The notes below the pieces were generated by a model, which worked only from the letters and a program-made list of their open reading frames with translations, was not told the DNA's origin and searched no databases. A stretch of DNA of 64,000 nt from JAPLJC01 sp963697965 (GTDB taxonomy: Bacteria > Desulfobacterota > Desulfobaccia > Desulfobaccales > 0-14-0-80-60-11). Of the stretch, positions 42,821 to 49,857 are shown in pieces. The DNA is taken from the NCBI GenBank assembly GCA_963697965.1, contig OY969108.1:682001-746000 (forward strand). Reading direction: 5' to 3'. Both the position numbers and the translations under genes were made by a program. How positions within the stretch are numbered: the stretch's first letter is position 1; the number at the start of each line of letters is the position of its first letter.

Positions 42821-42896
42821 GGTCCCATCGTCTAGCGGCCTAGGACACCGCCCTCTCACGGCGGAGACACGGGTTCGATTCCCGTTGGGACTACCA
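42821..42896 (+). tRNA. tRNA-Glu (anticodon CTC)
   Basis: 76 bases with encoded CCA. The acceptor GGTCCCA pairs with TGGGACT (first pair G-T); the D arm is GTCTAGCGGCCTAGGAC; the anticodon arm CCGCCCTCTCACGGCGG shows loop CTCTCAC; the T arm is CGGGTTCGATTCCCG. Layout matches bacterial tRNA-Glu. A decayed integrase follows 26 bases later in the opposite orientation. Confidence 0.95.
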
Positions 42897-42922
42897 TTTT
42901 TGCTTATACCTTGATGATATCG

Positions 42923-43474
42923 TTATTTAATCAGCTTTTTCACCGGGAAACGTTCCCCGGTTAGACCTGCCGCCAGCAACGCCTTGCCATCCGACTGGGT
43001 CAGATTCGGCACATAGCGATTGTTCTTCTCCAGGGTCATTACCGGGCTCTGGTGCCCCAACATCCGGGCCACCCAGTTGATGTTCTCCCCCACCGAAATC
43101 GCCAAGGTGGCAAAGGTATGCCGCATCTGGTAGGGGGGCCAATATCTGACCCCCAGGCGCTTCAGCATCGGTTCTCAAGCCTTCATGCGGAAGAGCTCCT
43201 GGTTCACCTGCTGCTGCTTCCCGTCCAGAAAGAGGTAACCCCCTAAAAGCCAACTGCTGGCCTTCTGGGCGGTCAAGGCCTCCCGGACCGGGGGCAGCAT
43301 GTCGATGTCCCGCAAGCTGCCCGCCGCCTTGGGGATGCCGGTCTGCCCCAACACCCGCCCTTCCCGAATCAGGATCTTGCCCTGCGGGAAGTCGACCCTC
43401 ACCCACTTCAAGGCGTAAGCTACCTGCCCCCAGGGAAGCCCGGTTATTGAGGGCCGAAGGGAATCACATACCAT
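42923..43474 (-). pseudogene. Tyrosine integrase pseudogene with in-frame TGA
   Basis: The reading frame covers the central and C-terminal catalytic domain: DSLRPSI, ALKWVRVDFPQGKILIREG, IPKAAGSLRDIDMLPPVREAL, then RPPYQ-like YWPPYQMRHTFATLAISVGENINWVARMLGHQSP and the C terminus. One TGA (43175-43177) interrupts it after FRMKA; the following EPMLKRLG continues in the same frame, and the position suits a Trp codon (TGG to TGA). The N-terminal arm-binding domain is missing: a stop lies just upstream of the first ATG. It is adjacent to the 3' end of tRNA-Glu, the usual integration target for such enzymes. Confidence 0.88.
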
Positions 43475-43612
43475 CCCTCACTGTGGAAAAGAGGGTCAAT
43501 TAATGTTATGATGCCAAAAGGGGTTTGCTGAAATCAAGGTGGCATTTTCAGGGAAGGCCGCTTAACGCCTGGATGTTGCCGAAAAAGGGGCTAACTCCTT
43601 TTGGAATTCACC

Positions 43613-45196
43613 ATGAGCCCAGTTAGAAAGAAAGATAATCTGCGCAGCAAGATAGAGGGCGAAATCGGGTTAGATAGCCAGCGCAGCCGTTTTCAGCGGA
43701 TTTTCGACTACTTGCCCGATCCGGTGCTCGTTTTGAAACCGGATTATTTGGTGGAGGAAGCCAACCTTTCGTTTCTGAACCGCTTTCAAAAGACGGCCGC
43801 TGAGGTTATCGGCAGGCCTTGCTATGAAGTGTTCCATCAGTTCGATGAGCCCTGCGACCGCAAAGGCATGACCTGTCCCTTACCGAGTGTTCTGGAGAAT
43901 TGCCAAACCGCCCAGGTTTTACAGACCCTCGTCAATGCCGATGGCACCCTGTGCTACAATGAAATCACCATGTCCCCCTTGTGTCCGCCGGAAGTGACCA
44001 AGAAACGGGTCATCGAAGTTATCAAGGATATCACCCCCCGCAAGCAGTTGGAGGAGGCCCTGCAAAGTTCGGAAGAACGGACCCGGAAAGATAAGGTTTT
44101 CCTGGAGACCATTGTCGACGGCATTCAGGATCATATGATGGTGATCGACCTCAATTACCGGATTATCGAAGTGAATCGGGCTTTGCTGCAGATGGTGGGT
44201 CAGAAGCGGGAAGAAGTGGTGGGGAGACATTGTTATGAAGTTTCCCATCATCTGGAAAAGCCCTGCACCGATCCTGATCACCCCTGCCCCTTAAAAGAGG
44301 CGGTGGCTACGGGCAAGACGGCCTCGACCACGCACGTGCACTTCGACAGGCACGGACGGGAAAATTATTTTCACGTGGTCTGCCATCCCTTGTTCGATGA
44401 TGGAGGCCGGGTTCACCAGGTGGTCGACCTGTCACGGGACATCACCCAGGAGATCAACGCCCGGGCGCGGATACTCCATGACGACAAGATGGCTTCCCTG
44501 GGGAAACTGTCTGCCGGCGTGGTGCATGAAATCAACAACCCTCTGACCGGAATCCTCAATTTCGTCAAATTGATGCAAAGCATACTGGACGAGGGGGTTC
44601 CCGGCCAGGAGGAATTGGCCGATATCCGCCGTTACCTCTCTATGGTCTATAGTGAGACCTCCCGGGTCAGTAGCACCCTTTCCAACCTCCTGGCTTTTTC
44701 CCGCAAGACCAAACCAAATTTACAACCGGTGAATCTCAACGAAGTGGCGGCGGAGATGCTCTCTCTTACCGGGTACCAGATGCGGCTGCAGGGCATCACC
44801 ATGAAAAGCGAGCTGGCGCCGGACCTGCTTCCGGTCTTGGCGGATAAGGGACAGATGAGGCAGATCTTTTTGAACCTCCTCATCAACGCCCAAGACGCCA
44901 TGCCGCAAGGGGGCGCCATTACCCTGGAAACCAAAAATTTCCGGCTCCGGGAGGTGGTGGTGAAAGTGTCCGACACCGGCAAGGGTATCCCCAAGGAAAA
45001 CCTTTCCCAGATCTTCGAACCGTTCTTTACGACAAAAAAGACGGTCTCCGGCTCAGGGTTGGGGCTCTCCGTGGTCTACGGCATTGTCCGGGACCGCCAG
45101 GGCACCATCAAGGTGGACAGCGTCTTGGGGCAAGGGACCTCCTTTACCATTCATCTGCCTGCCTTTAAACCGGGAGGAGACATTGCTGCCGCATAA
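43613..45196 (+). CDS. NtrB-like kinase with two Cys/His PAS domains
   Basis: 527 residues, with no membrane helices. PAS 1 (about 25-140) and PAS 2 (about 160-285) each contain the same C-x4-H-x5-C-x6-C motif: Cys70, His75, Cys81, Cys88 and Cys207, His212, Cys218, Cys225, within GRPCYEVFHQ and GRHCYEVSHH. Such motifs could bind a metal, Fe-S cluster or sense redox. The HisKA domain has the phospho-His in SAGVVHEINNPLTGIL, and the HATPase has NLLINAQDAMP, DTGKGIP and GSGLGLSVVYGI. It overlaps the sigma54 response regulator gene by 14 bases, so the two form a pair. Start ATG 43613 is preferred over an in-frame TTG 12 bases earlier. It probably controls the convergent Hdr operon. Confidence 0.88.
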   Translation: MSPVRKKDNLRSKIEGEIGLDSQRSRFQRIFDYLPDPVLVLKPDYLVEEANLSFLNRFQKTAAEVIGRPCYEVFHQFDEPCDRKGMTCPLPSVLENCQTAQVLQTLVNADGTLCYNEITMSPLCPPEVTKKRVIEVIKDITPRKQLEEALQSSEERTRKDKVFLETIVDGIQDHMMVIDLNYRIIEVNRALLQMVGQKREEVVGRHCYEVSHHLEKPCTDPDHPCPLKEAVATGKTASTTHVHFDRHGRENYFHVVCHPLFDDGGRVHQVVDLSRDITQEINARARILHDDKMASLGKLSAGVVHEINNPLTGILNFVKLMQSILDEGVPGQEELADIRRYLSMVYSETSRVSSTLSNLLAFSRKTKPNLQPVNLNEVAAEMLSLTGYQMRLQGITMKSELAPDLLPVLADKGQMRQIFLNLLINAQDAMPQGGAITLETKNFRLREVVVKVSDTGKGIPKENLSQIFEPFFTTKKTVSGSGLGLSVVYGIVRDRQGTIKVDSVLGQGTSFTIHLPAFKPGGDIAAA

Positions 45197-46529
45197 AAAA
45201 ATCAGGATCCTGGTGGTGGATGACGAGTTGAGCATCCGCGAATCTTTGAGCGGGTGGCTGAAACGGAGCGGCTATCAGGTTGACAGCGCGGCCGACGGTC
45301 TCGCAGCTCTGGCCAGGTCCCAGGAAAATTATTACGACATCATGCTCATCGATGTCAAAATGCCCGAGATGGACGGCATTAGCCTGCTCAAGAAACTCAA
45401 GGAAACCGAATCCGAGACCGCTATCCTCATGATGACTGCATACGGCGACATCCATGACGCCGTGGAAGCCATAAAGCTGGGCGCCTACGATTATCTGCTC
45501 AAGCCCTTCGAGCTGGAAGAACTTAATTTCACCCTTGAAAAATTGGTCAAGATGCAAAACCTGGCGATGGAGAACCTGATTTTAAAAGACCGGCTGGCGA
45601 CCATTACCCGCTTTGAAAACCTGGTGGGCCAGTCTCCGGTCATGGTTAAGCTGTTCGAAACCATTGTCGATGTGGCGAAGGCCGATGCCACCGTTTTGAT
45701 CACCGGGGAAACCGGCACCGGCAAAGAATTGGTGGCCCGGGCCATCCATGCGCAGAGCCCCAGGTGCTATGCCCCCTTTATTGCCGTCAACTGCGGGGCC
45801 TTTACGGAACATCTCCTGGAAAGCGAGCTCTTCGGACACGAAAAAGGAGCCTTCACCGACGCCAAATACACCAAGAAAGGCCGGTTGGAAATGGCCAACG
45901 CCGGGACCCTCTTTCTCGATGAAGTGGGGGATATCTCTCTAAAAATGCAGATCGATCTCCTGCGAGTCCTGGAAACCCATGAATTCAGCCGGGTAGGAGG
46001 GATGGCGACCCTGCACAGCGACTTTCGGGTCATTGCCGCCACCAACCAGGACCTCCAGGAAGCCATTCTGGAAAAAACCTTCCGCCAGGACCTTTTTTAC
46101 CGCCTGAACGTCATCCATCTCCAGGTGCCACCCTTGCGGGAGCGGCCGGAAGATATCCCTCTGTTGGCTCAACACTTTCTGAGACGCTACGCCACGGAGA
46201 CCAAAAAGTGCTGCGATTCCATTGACCCGAAGGCCATGGAGGCGATGCAGCAGTATACCTGGCCGGGAAACGTCCGAGAGTTGGAAAACGCCATCGAACG
46301 GGTAGTCGTGGTGGGGAAGGACCGGCAGGTCAAACTCTCCGATCTGCCTTTTATCGCTGCAGGTTGGACGACGGATTGGGGGGAATTATCCCTGGAGGAA
46401 TTGGAGCGCCAATATATCAGCCAACTCCTGGCCAGCAAAGGCAGCAACCTCTCCCATGTCGCCAGGGTTCTGCGCATTAACCGCTCCACGCTCTACGAGA
46501 AAATCAAAAAATACGGCCTCGCCCACTAG
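45183..46529 (+). CDS. NtrC-family sigma54-dependent response regulator
   Basis: 448 residues. It starts at TTG 45183 behind GGGAGGAG, overlapping the kinase gene. Receiver (about 8-120) with acceptor Asp57 in IMLIDVKMPEMDG and Lys in YLLKPFE; AAA+ domain (about 145-385) with Walker A GETGTGKELVARAIH, Walker B FLDEVGDI and a GAFTDA version of the sigma54-contacting GAFTGA loop; C-terminal Fis helix-turn-helix (SHVARVLRINRSTLYEKIKKYG). Phosphorylated by the upstream kinase, it should activate a sigma54 promoter. The best candidate in the window is the -24/-12 element at the head of the nine-gene Hdr operon. Confidence 0.93.
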   Translation: MLPHKKIRILVVDDELSIRESLSGWLKRSGYQVDSAADGLAALARSQENYYDIMLIDVKMPEMDGISLLKKLKETESETAILMMTAYGDIHDAVEAIKLGAYDYLLKPFELEELNFTLEKLVKMQNLAMENLILKDRLATITRFENLVGQSPVMVKLFETIVDVAKADATVLITGETGTGKELVARAIHAQSPRCYAPFIAVNCGAFTEHLLESELFGHEKGAFTDAKYTKKGRLEMANAGTLFLDEVGDISLKMQIDLLRVLETHEFSRVGGMATLHSDFRVIAATNQDLQEAILEKTFRQDLFYRLNVIHLQVPPLRERPEDIPLLAQHFLRRYATETKKCCDSIDPKAMEAMQQYTWPGNVRELENAIERVVVVGKDRQVKLSDLPFIAAGWTTDWGELSLEELERQYISQLLASKGSNLSHVARVLRINRSTLYEKIKKYGLAH

Positions 46530-46698
46530 CAGGGACGTTACCCAACTCCCGGGGCAGACCCCGGGCAGGTCTTAACCCCAAGGACCTCCGCCGCTGCTCC
46601 CCGGATTTTGATGGCTTCCTGAGTAGCTGAAAATACTGTCATCTTCTCCAGAGAATTTTGCTGCCGGACCCTTCCAGGCCTAACGCCTTTACCCCCAC

Positions 46699-47580
46699 CT
46701 AGGCGCTATGGAGAAACTCCTGCACCAGGCGCGTCCAGCCCAACTGCGGATAGGCCCCGTAGACATCGTCCACGATGACCCCACCGGAGGGGAGGGTTAT
46801 ACCCGCCGCGGATTTGAGCATTCCCAGCAGCCTGTGGGATTCTTGTTCCATCCAGGCGATATTGCACTGGCCAAAAAGCATTTTTTCCAGGTCCCGCTTA
46901 AGATTGGTGGGAGTGATAACGAACAGCCATCCCTCGCCGTAAGGGTCGGTGTGCGCAAGACTGGGGTTCTGCTGGACTTTTGGATTCACCGCCTCGATGA
47001 TGCCATCCAGAGGCGCCAAGACCGCGGCTTCCATCCCCTGGCGGGATAGGGTCAGGACCACTGCGTCCGCGTGAATTTCATCGCCGGTGTGAGGCAGCTC
47101 GATTTTGTCCGCCGGGCCCAAGACCTTCTGGCAAAAGTCGTCCAGGCCGATGCGGACCCGGCCGGCGTTCTCAAGGGCCACCCAGGTGTGACCCCGATGC
47201 AGGAAGTTGAAGGTCGGCACGGAGATGCCGAAAACTTCCTGTACCTTGGGACTTTCCGGGGCGAGAAAGAAGTCGAATTGCTCTTCCAGAAGCTTGTCAA
47301 AGGAACATTGGTGGCAGAGAGGGGTAGTCATGAGCCGGCACTTGCGCTCGCCCCCGAAGCGTTGGTGCATCTTGGCCTCCCAGGAGGGGGCCTTGCCTTG
47401 CCTGCCCTGCGCCGGTTTGGCGGCTTGCCGCCGGGCCAGGTTGTCGGCGGCGGCTGCCGTCATGGCCTGATCGAGTCCACAGTTCTCACAATCAAAGTTC
47501 TTATTGCAGATTTTGAAGTCGATCACACCGGCTTCCATCCAGATGCAGGGCTTATTGCCTTCGTTGGCTCTCGTTGCCAT
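46699..47580 (-). CDS. GcvH-like protein with N-terminal Cys clusters, no lipoyl Lys
   Basis: 293 residues. The N-terminal 100 residues hold C12-x12-C25-x5-C31-x2-C34 (KPCIWMEAGVIDFKICN...) and Cys81, 89 and 92. The C-terminal part (about 108-290) is a GcvH/lipoyl-type fold: NFLHRGHTWVALENAGRVRIGLDDFCQKVLG, LAPLDGIIEAVNPKVQQNPSL and DPYGEGWLFVI. In glycine cleavage H protein a Lys lies seven residues before the APxxG turn; here that residue is Gly (SRQGMEAAVLAPLDG) and no Lys is nearby, so lipoylation is unlikely. No gcvT or gcvP is nearby. It is the last gene of the Hdr operon, 82 bases behind a second GcvH-like gene. Its role is unknown. Confidence 0.8.
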   Translation of the reverse strand: MATRANEGNKPCIWMEAGVIDFKICNKNFDCENCGLDQAMTAAAADNLARRQAAKPAQGRQGKAPSWEAKMHQRFGGERKCRLMTTPLCHQCSFDKLLEEQFDFFLAPESPKVQEVFGISVPTFNFLHRGHTWVALENAGRVRIGLDDFCQKVLGPADKIELPHTGDEIHADAVVLTLSRQGMEAAVLAPLDGIIEAVNPKVQQNPSLAHTDPYGEGWLFVITPTNLKRDLEKMLFGQCNIAWMEQESHRLLGMLKSAAGITLPSGGVIVDDVYGAYPQLGWTRLVQEFLHSA

Positions 47581-47619
47581 AGTCGTACCCTTTTTTTTCT
47601 CGCGATCGTTATTTCAGGA

Positions 47620-47646
47620 ACGGAGCTGAGGTAATGTCAGCTCCGT
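47620..47646. other. Ten-base perfect hairpin between the GcvH-like genes
   Basis: ACGGAGCTGA (47620-47629) and TCAGCTCCGT (47637-47646) pair around a seven-base loop. In the direction of transcription (leftward) no T run follows, so it may be an RNA-stabilising or attenuating stem rather than a full terminator. Confidence 0.5.
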
Positions 47647-47662
47647 CCTCCGCCCGCGGCCA

Positions 47663-48292
47663 TCATGATCCTTTCTTCCATTTCGTGGCCGGCAGGAAAC
47701 CCTTGCTGGTCAGGTTTTTCAGGAAGAATTCATGGACCAGGGGCCGCCACTCCATTTCCTGATAAGTGCCATAGACATCGTCAACTATGGTGCCGCCATC
47801 AGGCAGGACGACTCCAAGCCGCGAATCCAACAGGTTCAGCAGGCGGTGCGTCTCCTCTTCGATCCAGATGACCGCGTCCTCGCCGTAGACCAGGTTCTCC
47901 AGATTGCGTTTGAGGTTGGAGTGCTTGACCACAAACAACCAGCCCTCTCCGTAAGGATCATCATGCATGAGACTGGGGGTCTTCTCGATTTTCGGGTTGG
48001 TGACCTCAATGACGCCGTCCACCGGAGCCTCAAAGGAAGCTTTGTGCCCCTGTCGGAACAGAGCCAGGCAAAGATGATTCTGATAGTAGGCCTTGCCGAT
48101 CTCCGGCAGCTTGACCCAGTCCGCCGGGCCCAGGAGCTTCTGAGAGAAGTCATCCAATCCCACCCGTACCCGCTCGTCGCCTTCGGGCAGTACCCAGGCA
48201 TGGCCCTTGTGCAGATAATAATTACCGCTGGGCACCTGGAAGCCAAAGACTTCCCGCATTTGCGGCCGCCTGATTTTTTCCTGAGGCATCAT
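47663..48292 (-). CDS. GcvH-like protein, canonical lipoyl Lys absent
   Basis: 209 residues starting at the ATG behind AAGGAGGG. The GcvH-type domain begins about residue 15: GFQVPSGNYYLHKGHAWVLPEGDERVRVGLDDFSQKLLG, then FRQGHKASFEAPVDGVIEVTNPKIEKTPSL and DPYGEGWLFVV. The canonical lipoyl Lys position is Gly, as in the neighbour; a Lys occurs two residues later (GHK). It lacks the N-terminal Cys clusters of the 293-residue paralogue. GcvH-like lipoate-binding proteins occur with sulfur-oxidising sHdr complexes; here proximity to HdrB suggests an analogous partner or regulatory role, but the chemistry must differ if no lipoate is attached. Confidence 0.8.
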   Translation of the reverse strand: MMPQEKIRRPQMREVFGFQVPSGNYYLHKGHAWVLPEGDERVRVGLDDFSQKLLGPADWVKLPEIGKAYYQNHLCLALFRQGHKASFEAPVDGVIEVTNPKIEKTPSLMHDDPYGEGWLFVVKHSNLKRNLENLVYGEDAVIWIEEETHRLLNLLDSRLGVVLPDGGTIVDDVYGTYQEMEWRPLVHEFFLKNLTSKGFLPATKWKKGS

Positions 48293-48418
48293 GACTTGTC
48301 CCTCCTTTAACTACTTGCCTTAAACTGTGCCAGGATTGGCGTCTCCTACATAGATTATTGAAATTATTTAATAAAAGCCAAATACGTACCTTCCTTCAGC
48401 CCTGACCCAGAGGGACCG

Positions 48419-49324
48419 TTACGCCTTCGGGGTGACGGACACCATGCGGCTGAGGACGGAGTCCCTGGGAACGTTGCATATCGATGCGACCTCTTTCGGA
48501 TCAAATCCCAGACAAAGGGCGAGCAGCTGGTTGTAATCGAAAACCGGTATCTGGTATTGCTCTTCGCCAAGCTGTTGATTGACGGTATTCTGAACCTTTT
48601 CCATATGCATCAGACAGGTGATACAGGAGACTGCGATAAAATCGGCCTTGGTTTCAGCAAGTATGGCGTCGAACTTGGCCTTGGCAAACTCTATAGCCTG
48701 CTCGGGAGTGCTTTTCATGAAGCCGCCGGCTCCGCCGCAGCAGTCGAGTTCACGGCTGTAGCCGTCCACCGTAGCTCCCAGCGCTTCCACCAAGGACCGC
48801 AGGCCCTGCGGCGCCCTGGAGGATTCTTCGAACCCCACCACCTCACTGGGAAACAAGGTATGGCAGGGATACTGGACGATCCCATGTAGTCCCTTCAGAC
48901 TCTTTTTGAGCTGCGAGGCAATCTTCTCCGGGCCGACTTCCCTAAAGAGGACCTCCGACACATGGCGTACTTTAGATTTTCCCGTGACCTGCCGCCCGGT
49001 TGGCTCCAGGAGTTCGTTGACGTGCGCCATCTTTTCAGAATCGTGCATTAAATGGTCCCGCCCCATGCGCAGGGAACTGTAACAGGACCCGCACTGGACG
49101 ACGAAATCACACCCCTTCTGCTCGGCAATGGAAAGATTCCAGCCGCTGGTCGCCATCCAGGCCTCTTCATCGGCTGACGGGAAAGAACCGAATGCCGGGC
49201 AGCAGACATAATTGTCGGCATCCACCAGGTCGATGCCCAGAACCGGCATGGACGCCCTGATGGCCCGCTCCACATCGGGCCGGATGGCGGGTGTATTACA
49301 GCCTGGGAAGAAACATAATTGCAT
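48419..49324 (-). CDS. HdrB-like subunit (two CCG domains)
   Basis: 301 residues from ATG 49324 (GAGG upstream; an in-frame ATG at 49345 overlaps the hdrC stop and is possible). CCG domain 1 has FFPGCNTPAIRP, DNYVCCPAFGSF and QCGSCYSSLRMG; CCG domain 2 has QYPCHTLFP, LDCCGGAGGF and SCITCLMHMEKVQ. HdrB binds the two noncubane [4Fe-4S] clusters that split a disulfide in heterodisulfide reductases. The first CCG reads CCP. Its partner HdrC precedes it. Without methanogenic cofactors, the disulfide or thiol substrate is unknown. Confidence 0.88.
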   Translation of the reverse strand: MQLCFFPGCNTPAIRPDVERAIRASMPVLGIDLVDADNYVCCPAFGSFPSADEEAWMATSGWNLSIAEQKGCDFVVQCGSCYSSLRMGRDHLMHDSEKMAHVNELLEPTGRQVTGKSKVRHVSEVLFREVGPEKIASQLKKSLKGLHGIVQYPCHTLFPSEVVGFEESSRAPQGLRSLVEALGATVDGYSRELDCCGGAGGFMKSTPEQAIEFAKAKFDAILAETKADFIAVSCITCLMHMEKVQNTVNQQLGEEQYQIPVFDYNQLLALCLGFDPKEVASICNVPRDSVLSRMVSVTPKA

Positions 49325-49341
49325 CTCTTTTTCCTCTTTTT

Positions 49342-49845
49342 TCATCCTTTGAACATATAGTCATTGTCGCTGACTATCTGGGTCTTCATGAGCATTTCCC
49401 GAAACATTTCCAGTTGTTCCGGATTGTTGGTTATCGTATTCAATTGAGGCAACCCCAACGACTCGCGTAACTCCGTATTCACACCGACAGCCTGGGTGAA
49501 GCCCCGCTTGTAGATCTCGACGATGGCCGACGGTATCAGGGTCTCATCGTTTCGGCACTGCCATTGCCGGATGGAGAGAATCATCTCGAACGGCTTGACA
49601 TCCATCGGGCACATCTCCTCACATCTGGAACAAGAGACACAGGCCCAGGGAGTATCGTCTTCAAGGAGTTCCTCCTCCAGTCCCAGGATCACCTTCCGGG
49701 CCAGATTTCTGACCAAAAGCGGCGGATCGCCATAGGAGGCGGGACATCCGGATACGCAGGTGCTGCAGTTGAAACAGAAATGGAGACTACCCGTGTTATA
49801 GATATCTAACCAGAGATTCTTGGTTGATTCTTCTGCCAAAACCAT
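49342..49845 (-). CDS. HdrC-like ferredoxin subunit
   Basis: 167 residues with two [4Fe-4S] motifs, CFNCSTCVSGCPAS (about residues 24-37) and CVSCSRCEEMCPMD (about 69-82), inside the short helical HdrC fold. It wires HdrA to HdrB. The stop overlaps or nearly touches the hdrB start, and it follows the double-HdrA gene by 12 bases with GGAGG in between. Length is close to typical HdrC (about 180). Confidence 0.9.
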   Translation of the reverse strand: MVLAEESTKNLWLDIYNTGSLHFCFNCSTCVSGCPASYGDPPLLVRNLARKVILGLEEELLEDDTPWACVSCSRCEEMCPMDVKPFEMILSIRQWQCRNDETLIPSAIVEIYKRGFTQAVGVNTELRESLGLPQLNTITNNPEQLEMFREMLMKTQIVSDNDYMFKG

Positions 49846-49857
49846 GATCGTTCCCTC

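Noticed and set aside
43175..43177. In-frame TGA as a selenocysteine codon
   Set aside because: It lies in a truncated tyrosine integrase where a Trp codon fits; no selenoprotein family or insertion element is indicated.
46699..48292. Annotation of the two GcvH-like genes as glycine cleavage H protein
   Set aside because: The lipoyl-Lys position is Gly in both, the proteins are much longer than GcvH (about 130 residues), and gcvT/gcvP are absent.
48293..48418. Second sigma54 promoter before the GcvH-like genes (TGGCACAGTTTAAGGC on the minus strand)
   Set aside because: The GG-GC distance is one base too long and TTGC is not present.
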